Assembly (NCBI GenBank): GCA_963169105.1
Contig: OY720635.1
Coordinates: forward strand, 158,177,645 to 158,241,644
Source of the DNA: Ceriagrion tenellum
Lineage: Eukaryota > Arthropoda > Insecta > Odonata > Coenagrionidae
DNA length: 64,000 bases
Reading direction: 5' to 3'
The notes beneath the pieces are model-generated. The model worked only from the letters and a program-made list of their open reading frames with translations, was not told the origin of the DNA and did not search any database. The stretch's first letter is position 1. Each line of letters opens with the position of its first letter. Made by a program: the position numbers and the translations under genes. Below are positions 58,801 through 64,000 of this stretch, piece by piece.

Positions 58801-58900
58801 TGTTTACAGGCTGTGATAGGTACATTTCAACATTCCAATTGAATAATCATCAGCTATCTACTCCTCTTCAGCGTTATTACTAATCCTTGTAATGTTCCCA
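55860..58900. other. CpG-depleted tract without ORFs
   Basis: By eye only about a dozen CpG dinucleotides occur between 56041 and 58860, whereas flanking sequence is CpG-normal or rich. No ORF of 60 codons exists from 55693 to 59595. CpG loss indicates long-term germline methylation, typical of transcribed gene bodies in methylating insects. It is therefore likely intron or 3' UTR of the THAP gene at 60 kb (minus strand) or of a gene from 54.7 kb (plus strand). Confidence 0.55.
57143..57690 (+). repeat. 228-bp tandem repeat, about 2.4 copies
   Basis: The block TCAAAAGCTAGAGCTGACAA occurs at 57158, 57386 and 57614, exactly 228 bp apart. The first two units are nearly identical throughout; the third breaks off after about 90 bp. 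Non-coding and within the CpG-depleted tract. Confidence 0.92.
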
Positions 58901-58983
58901 CAGAATCAATACAGTTCCTTAAGTACCTATTTCTCTTAATGATAATACTAGGCGACCTAAATTGAGTTTAAACATAAGCTTAC

Positions 58984-59056
58984 CTCCACCATTCATGGAG
59001 GTTCAACTATGCGAGGCATAGTATATGCCCACTTCGTCGAAATGAAAAATTTTTGT
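58984..59056 (-). other. Hairpin cluster / possible 73-nt exon
   Basis: On the plus strand ACCTCCA...TGGAGGT (58982-59002) and CTATGC-GAG-GCATAG (59007-59021) are adjacent perfect hairpins, followed by TTCG-T-CGAA and AAAAATTTTTG. On the minus strand the same segment lies between GGCAG and GAG|GTAAGC, so it could be an exon. Spliced to the THAP exon it would read TKIFHFDEVGIYYASHS and stop; HF is expected there, but its spacing from C50 is wrong. It retains three CpGs beside a CpG desert. Confidence 0.3.
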
Positions 59057-59908
59057 CTGCCAACTAAAATGAATAACATCATGATGCTAGTCTTAAAGAT
59101 TAATATTACACGGAAAAGGAAACAACATTATTGCCAAGAGTGAACAAATATGTTTACGTTTAAGTTTCAAAACAAGTGCAAAGTTTCAAAAAATCACACA
59201 ATGACTGACTAATAATAGAGCAAACAATACAAAACCAAAAAACAAGCCAAATATAAATGGAATTTGAAATACGTTCAATGCGGCCAAATGATGGCTCATC
59301 GCGATGCTAACTTTTGACGTGGGTACTGCATACTACTGGTTTATTTAGAAATATCAGAACCCGAGGAGCATACCTGACATAAACAAGGTAATGTAATGAA
59401 ATTACTAGTATTCACGTATGAGTGTACTGGTGAAATGCAGGATAAAAATAAAGCAGATAATACGCAATATTAAGATACATGCATATATAAGCAAAACTCC
59501 TTTACCAGATGCATGCCTTAACAAAAAAATAAGGAATATGAATGATCAGCTGTTAAATATTTCGCGAACATGAATACACAGTCTACGGTACATTCATGAT
59601 CGTGAATTTAACCACTTTTAGGTTAATTCACCGTCAATTCATACCTTACAGTCATATGTATGGCATGACTTGTTGGGGAAGTAAACCTATAAACCCAAAT
59701 TTTCACGATAACTTACAACAGCCATTAATTTATCAATGGAGACGATCTTCGGTGGATGTAGTTTCACTGACCAGCAAGTAGCGAGTTCCAATTCCGGCAA
59801 TTTCAGCCAACGCACTTTGTTTACCAATAAGATATTACATTCCAATTATTATAAAACATATATACATCAAAATTTCAAGAAGGAAACACACTGAAATCGT
59901 TTACTCAC
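59057..59908. other. Probable intron of the minus-strand THAP gene
   Basis: No supported ORF or repeat. It is called intron only because it follows the THAP exon donor. Confidence 0.35.
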
Positions 59909-60061
59909 ATCACAGAGACGAGAATAATTGGAAGGCTGCCATTTATCGCGTCTACAATTCTGCACCCATTTTGCCCTTCTAGTTGGCTCCTTGGGGAAAA
60001 TGAAGAATCTCACTCCATTCTTCATTGTTTGGGAACAATTCGGAGCCGAACAAGTTGGCAT
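59909..60061 (-). CDS. THAP-domain protein, first coding exon
   Basis: The exon encodes 51 residues: MPTCSAPNC at the start gives zinc ligands C4 and C9, then FFIFPKEP, W32, W41-P43 and SRLCD with the third ligand at C50. This is a textbook amino-terminal THAP finger, a sequence-specific DNA-binding C2CH module acting in the nucleus. The exon ends at GAT|GTGAGT (donor GT on minus at 59908-59907); the final histidine (HF) must come from the next exon, whose position is uncertain (see 58984-59056). The frame continues by chance into the intron. The finger is closer in style to host THAP proteins than the exon at 47.9 kb. Upstream sequence has TATCGAT-like motifs and CpGs, consistent with a promoter. 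Confidence 0.88.
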
Positions 60062-60132
60062 CTCGATGGATAATCTCTCTGCTATTCCGCAAAAAACATA
60101 GACCGCAATGCTTCTCTTACGGAGATCACAGA

Positions 60133-60262
60133 AAAATAAGCACAGTAATGGCGGATATCGTGTCGATGAGAAGACCCATATCGATGGTGCAACATATCGA
60201 ATAAATCGACCCTGCTCCTGACCAAGGCCATGGATAATATTAGCGGACTATCCATGGCCTTG
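60133..60262. promoter_or_regulatory. Upstream region of THAP gene with 14-bp hairpin
   Basis: A 22-mer (60133-60154, ending AGTAATGGCGG) and GCTCCTGACCAAGG (60214-60227) are shared with 54704-54812. A perfect hairpin has arms CAAGGCCATGGATA (60223-60236) and TATCCATGGCCTTG (60249-60262) with a 12-nt loop. CATATCGATGG and other ATCGA motifs lie near 60180, resembling DREF-type sites. It lies 70-200 bp upstream of the THAP start codon. Confidence 0.4.
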
Positions 60263-60746
60263 CTCCTGAAGCTGGACAAATAAGGTTATCAAAAATACAT
60301 TCATGGAATAGTCTGAATATTTTTTACACAAATGGTGGTTTTCAATAGTACACCCATTTCATCAGCGAAAGCAGGTTTTTTTAGCTAAATAAATAAAAAT
60401 GTTTAATTTATTATCTGTTTTGACGCATGTAGTCTGGCCAGGGCGACCTTTAGTTCCGTTGAATGCGAGCCTGATGGATGTGATACATATATCCGCCGCG
60501 AGTGCCATGATTAACGGGATTGCAATGCAAAAAGCGCGCCGTACTTGTGGTGAGTGGTTGAATGGGTTGGAACACCTGGAATCTCTTTCCCTCTCCCACG
60601 GGGGAAGTGCATCCCTAAGCATAATTCCTAATCAGAGGGTGAGCTTTTGTTGATCATCAACAAGCGTCGATTGTCCACCCCACGGCTTTTATCGATCATT
60701 GTGATCGTATAATACCCATCTTTTCCGACGGTCGACTGTATTTTGT
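60263..60746. other. No supported gene
   Basis: ORFs of 84 aa (+) and 86 aa (-) overlap almost fully at 60362-60653. Neither has a recognisable domain. Confidence 0.35.
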
Positions 60747-61035
60747 TTAACGGAAATTAAAATACACTTTGTATAAGTTCACTAGATGGGTTTATTGAGA
60801 ACGACCATGATTTCGTCACATAATGACATCTTCAGGTGGCAAAAAATTATTTTACATCGTATATATACCATTTTCTGGTGCCCTGGTGAAGGAGGGGAAA
60901 GAACCAGAAAATGGTATATATACGACGTAAAATAATTTTTTGCCACCTGAAGATGTCATTATGTGACGAAATCATGGTCGTTCTCAATAAACCCATCTAG
61001 TGAACCTATGCAAAGTGTATTTTAATGTCCGTTAA
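60747..61035. mobile_element. 289-bp near-perfect palindrome (foldback element)
   Basis: Two 133-bp arms (60747-60879 and 60903-61035) are reverse complements with about four mismatches, around a 23-nt centre. Each end is TTAACGGA. Each arm carries a hammerhead-like core (CTGAAGA 60947-60953, stem GTCA/TGAC, GAAA 60968-60971; mirrored at 60811-60835) and AATAAA on its outward strand. This arrangement fits head-to-head termini of a Penelope-like element, or a foldback MITE with TTAA ends. Confidence 0.65.
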
Positions 61036-61125
61036 GTATGGAGAGGTTTCACAAAGTTCAACCTGCAGTTGTTAGTTATGTATTTTGTTTGTTTACTGAT
61101 AGTTTTCCTCGGATAATCTTTGCCC

Positions 61126-61371
61126 TCAACGTTCTCTGAAACTTGACCACGGCGAATTAATGGAGTACTTATTCAAAACTTTAAGAAAATCATAATATTT
61201 TGCAATCAGATGGTCTTGAGGCGGCTCCCATGGTGCGAAGTAGATATCTTGACGCAATATATTTTCAGATAGTTCGAAATGAATTTCATGACATTGCTCA
61301 GTTGCGAATGAGTTCGCACATACGAATGCTTGCTGTGTGATATGAATGCAGCCATCCAACTCCCCATCCAT
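61126..61371 (-). CDS. Unrecognised 81-aa ORF
   Basis: A complete frame, ATG in context TTGAAATGGATG, ending ...SPWSSFRER-stop. The composition (acidic start MDGELDG, Cys at 9, 18 and 28, aromatic-rich centre IYFAPWEPP) looks more protein-like than its neighbours. No family is recognised. It may belong to a mobile element next to the palindrome at 60.7-61.0 kb, or be a single exon. Confidence 0.25.
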   Translation of the reverse strand: MDGELDGCIHITQQAFVCANSFATEQCHEIHFELSENILRQDIYFAPWEPPQDHLIAKYYDFLKVLNKYSINSPWSSFRER

Positions 61372-61950
61372 TTCAACCCTTTTAAATTAATGAAACTTAA
61401 AATTTGTACACTTTGAGCTCCGCGGAATTTGTTTATTAGACGAATTTTGCTGCGCTATGGATTCCTCAGGAAATAACTTCAGCACCAGTTGAAAAGGTAT
61501 TAATATTAATGCACGGAACACAATGTTGCTTCACTATGGAGTCGTCATAAAATCATTTCAGAACTGGTTGAAATAATAAATGTATAATTCCGAATAATCA
61601 AATGCTTTCAATTTAAGTTTTATAAATTTAAGATCGAATTCCATAAAGTTTACGGCCTCGGATATAACTGACACCTCTCCATTTACCTTTCTTCATCTCG
61701 TCTGAAGGGACTTAGAAGGGAACTATGGAACCTTAGAAGGGAACTATTGAACATGCAGTGTTTATTGAGCAAGTACCTTCTTGTCACCACCGCCCACTGC
61801 GTCGCCCACTCCTGCTCTCAATATCCTTTAGCTCCTCGACCCCTCTCCGCAATGGGTACGACACCACTGTTAACGTCTCAACTGGCCTTCCTCTCTCTTT
61901 CCCTCCAAAAGCAGAACCTGTGTCCTTCCCGCCGCCTTGTCACTTGTCGC
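61372..61950. other. No recognisable feature
   Basis: AT-rich, then CpG-containing near 61780-61940. ORFs overlap in two frames and are not supported. Contains the 8-bp duplication of the following element. Confidence 0.4.
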
Positions 61951-62751
61951 TAGAGATGCGCCAAGTCGATCATTCAGGTCAGATCAGATTCGATCATTTT
62001 GATTCGAGTAACTTAAGAGATTCAATCATTTGACTCATTGTGACTCGTGAGTCAGATTGATTACATGAATCACGAGACTCAGGTGAATCGGATTAGTAAT
62101 CGAATGAATCAAGATTGAAGAGACTCAAACACTCGAGTGATGCTAATTGATACAGAATATATATTTGAACAATTTGAATGATTGATTAAGAATAATTGCT
62201 ATCGTACTAAGAAATTTGAGAAGGCCGATTGGATTCCATACTCCACAAATTTTGGATTCTTGCAAAAATTGGAGATTTCCAAGTACGTTTTGTGCACATA
62301 GGAAAACACCGAGGAGTAGGTATGCAACTCTGAGAAATGGTGTACTCTTGTTGAGAAATGGTTGCGAAATGGACAGAAATGGAGAGAAATGGATAGATAT
62401 TGACAAAAATGGTTAGAAATCGACAGAAATGGACAGGAATGGTTAGAAATGGATAGAAATGGACAGGAATGGATAGAAATGGATAGAAATGGACAGGAAT
62501 GGAAATGCGGCGTACACTTGTTTTTGAAGTTGCGTACCTCTGGGAAAACACTAAAGAGGTATATTGACACACTTACTTGCATGTGAAACAAATATGTTTT
62601 TCCACTTAAAATCACCTTCAATCACATGGCAGATGGAAACGCAAAATGACTGAATGATCGAATCATTTTTCCAAAATGAATCATGAGTCATTTGATTCAC
62701 TTTGGTGATTCGATCATTTTGAACGAATCGATCGTGAACGACCCATCACTA
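61951..62751. mobile_element. hAT-type MITE 3 with 8-bp target duplication
   Basis: It begins TAGAGATGCGCC and ends GGTTCGT-type sequence closing ACCCATCACTA, so both termini read TAGWGATGSG inward. Flanks are CTTGTCGC (61943-61950) and CTTGTCAC (62752-62759), 7 of 8 identical. Subterminal regions are dense in GATTCGATCATTTTGA and GACTCGTGAGTCA-type motifs. No transposase; the centre holds a minisatellite. Confidence 0.82.
62340..62512 (+). repeat. 10-bp minisatellite (AYAGAAATGG)n
   Basis: About 16 units of a 10-bp motif, variants ACAGAAATGG, ATAGAAATGG and ACAGGAATGG. Long minus-strand ORFs of repeated PFLSI/HFYPFL text are by-products of the 10-bp period. Confidence 0.95.
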
Positions 62752-62761
62752 CTTGTCACAC

Positions 62762-62789
62762 GCGCATGCGCATCAGTTGCCGCGGCAAC
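62762..62789. promoter_or_regulatory. NRF1-like site next to X-box-like palindrome
   Basis: GCGCATGCGC (62762-62771) is the palindromic NRF1/EWG consensus core. Four bases later GTTGCCGCGGCAAC (62776-62789) fits the RFX X-box RYYNYY-N2-RRNRAC. Both are CpG-containing and adjoin the end of a hAT MITE. Together they suggest a housekeeping or ciliary-gene promoter; the gene is not identified in this window. Confidence 0.4.
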
Positions 62790-63614
62790 GACGACCGCGC
62801 CCCCTCCTGTGTGCATAAGTAGTCCATAACTAGTTGAGGGTGGGAAAATCGAGGCGAGAATTTTTTTCTGATCGTAGAAGAGACTTTTTTCTGTAATTTT
62901 TTATAAATAACTCCACCCAGCGAAGTCGAAAGCGAGGTTTTTCTCCCCCAATTTGGTGGAAAAATACGACGAATAAATGTGCATTTTTGTTTAATAAACA
63001 ATGCGGTCATAATAACCAGAAGTAGCGATGAAGTCGCTCAATCTCTTTCAAAGGATGTCAACTTTAAGTTTGTGCCTGAAAATTTTAATTTGCGACTTTA
63101 GTACGCGCATAGACCAAAAAACATTTCAGTTTTTGGAAAAAAAATGCAGCTGAATTTTATTACTATTTTTCCTGAATTTCATCTCTTGTTACTCAAACAT
63201 TTCATGCGTCATTAAAAAAAGGAAAAAATTGTTTGTTTTCATACTTTTTTCGATTTCAGCCTACTTTCTGACGTTCATCTGTTGTCGCTTTTGGCGCACG
63301 CGCGAAGACGCACTCCCACGTGCGTGCTACCGGCCAATTGAGGATTCACAGAAGTGCGGGCGTGTTTAACGAAGAAGGCGAAGGATTATATGAAAGGAAT
63401 AAATGAATGGAGGCTAACGGGAAGGTTGAGCCAAGCTCCCTACTTTGGAGACTGGCGGGTGTTGGCCATCGAGTACATGTTAACAATTTGCCAATTTTTT
63501 CAAGTAAATTGGAAAAAATATGAAAGGAGATTGATGGTAAGATCGCTCCCGGCTTTTTGAAGCTGGCTGGATTTGGTCGTTGAGTGCATACTGTAGCGAT
63601 TGAACAATATTTCT
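62790..63614. other. Possible promoter-proximal region, no gene recognised
   Basis: TTTTGGCGC (E2F-like, near 63287) and CCACGTGC (63317) occur with CCAAT-type sequence (63334). The block around 63434-63478 resembles 63544-63590 at a 110-bp offset, a diverged tandem duplication. The 68-aa ORF at 63354 has no ATG at its start and is unsupported. Confidence 0.3.
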
Positions 63615-64000
63615 ACATCTACATAATATCCAGAGAGCCGCCGCATGGGCGTGTGACAGAGGGTGTTAGGTCAACAGCAGTGTAAAGGTGTAAGTTTTTT
63701 GAGATGAATGGTGACATGAATTATAGGAGTGTACTTAGTGGAGTTCAAATTTTATTGAGATGGCGTATTGTTCGCGAAAAGAACAAGTTCTTGTATCTAT
63801 CTGTTCGGCAGTGTATCTCTCGTATTTTATCGCATCTGTCAGACCTAGAGATATAGTGAGGAGTCATGATAATATTCTCTGTGTCGCTCTGAAAAATATC
63901 AGTTCTAAATTTCTCAAGCAACCTAACCCTAGCGTGTAGCCTCCAAGTCTCTATGGGCTTCCACCTTAATCCCTTTAAAAGTTGTGAGACACTCTATGTA
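63615..64000 (-). mobile_element. LINE family L1a, 3' end, continues past window
   Basis: The minus-strand 3' UTR, with reduced GATGTA tail at 63615, and the carboxyl coding end closely match the copies at 17325 and 18565. The element runs out of the window on the right, so a longer body may exist beyond. Confidence 0.85.

Noticed and set aside
58982..59060. snRNA or spliced-leader RNA gene
   Set aside because: The AATTTTTG resembles an Sm site and hairpins are nearby, but no known snRNA sequence, 3' hairpin or promoter element could be matched.
62143..62621. Repetitive 87-140-aa minus ORFs (PFLSI repeats)
   Set aside because: By-product of a 10-bp minisatellite whose period puts the same text in all frames.

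Overview
The window is eukaryotic, almost certainly arthropod, genomic DNA. There are no operons or dense coding regions, and most of the recognisable sequence is transposon debris: LINE 3' ends, tRNA-derived SINEs, a Helitron terminus, hAT-like and TTAA-flanked non-autonomous DNA elements, and palindromes. A segment at about 56-58.9 kb is strongly CpG-depleted, as expected for methylated gene bodies in hemimetabolous insects. The species cannot be fixed from sequence alone; a methylating insect is my guess.

Protein-coding content is sparse. Two first exons of THAP zinc-finger genes are well supported: 47894-48097 (+), ending at a consensus splice donor, and 59909-60061 (-), also ending at a donor. 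A third gene start is proposed on the minus strand near 25.5 kb: TATA box, GC-rich leader without an ATG, and splice donor. A few short unrecognised ORFs (for example 61126-61371) are listed with low confidence. Most other ORFs are chance readings of GC-rich or repetitive DNA.

Layout. 0-2 kb: truncated TTAA element, G-rich tract, Helitron 3' end, hAT terminus. 4.8-6 kb: perfect hairpin, SINE, composite repeat. 6.8-14.1 kb: TTAA elements, two copies of a second MITE (family B), tandem repeats, a hAT MITE, a long copy of repeat C. 14.6-22.5 kb: SINEs, another TTAA element, LINE ends, one with a nested TTAA insertion, and the third family B copy. 24.4-26.4 kb: two TTAA elements around the proposed promoter. 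28-46 kb: LINE fragments of at least three lineages, SINE heads, a second hAT MITE, two TTAA elements. 47-49 kb: repeat C, the first THAP exon, LINE pieces in its presumed intron. 49.4-54.8 kb: TTAA element, SINE pieces, the 52.4 kb counterpart of the 5.5 kb composite repeat. 55.8-60.3 kb: the CpG-poor tract with a 228-bp tandem repeat, bounded by a hairpin cluster and the second THAP exon. 60.7-64 kb: a near-perfect 289-bp palindrome, a third hAT MITE holding a 10-bp minisatellite, an NRF1-like/X-box-like pair, and a LINE running off the end.

The repeat history is readable. The 560-bp TTAA family has eight long copies plus fragments. Three hAT-type elements still show 8-bp target duplications, and one LINE carries a clean TTAA-flanked insertion. 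No prokaryotic-type system, CRISPR array, rRNA or credible functional tRNA gene is visible.
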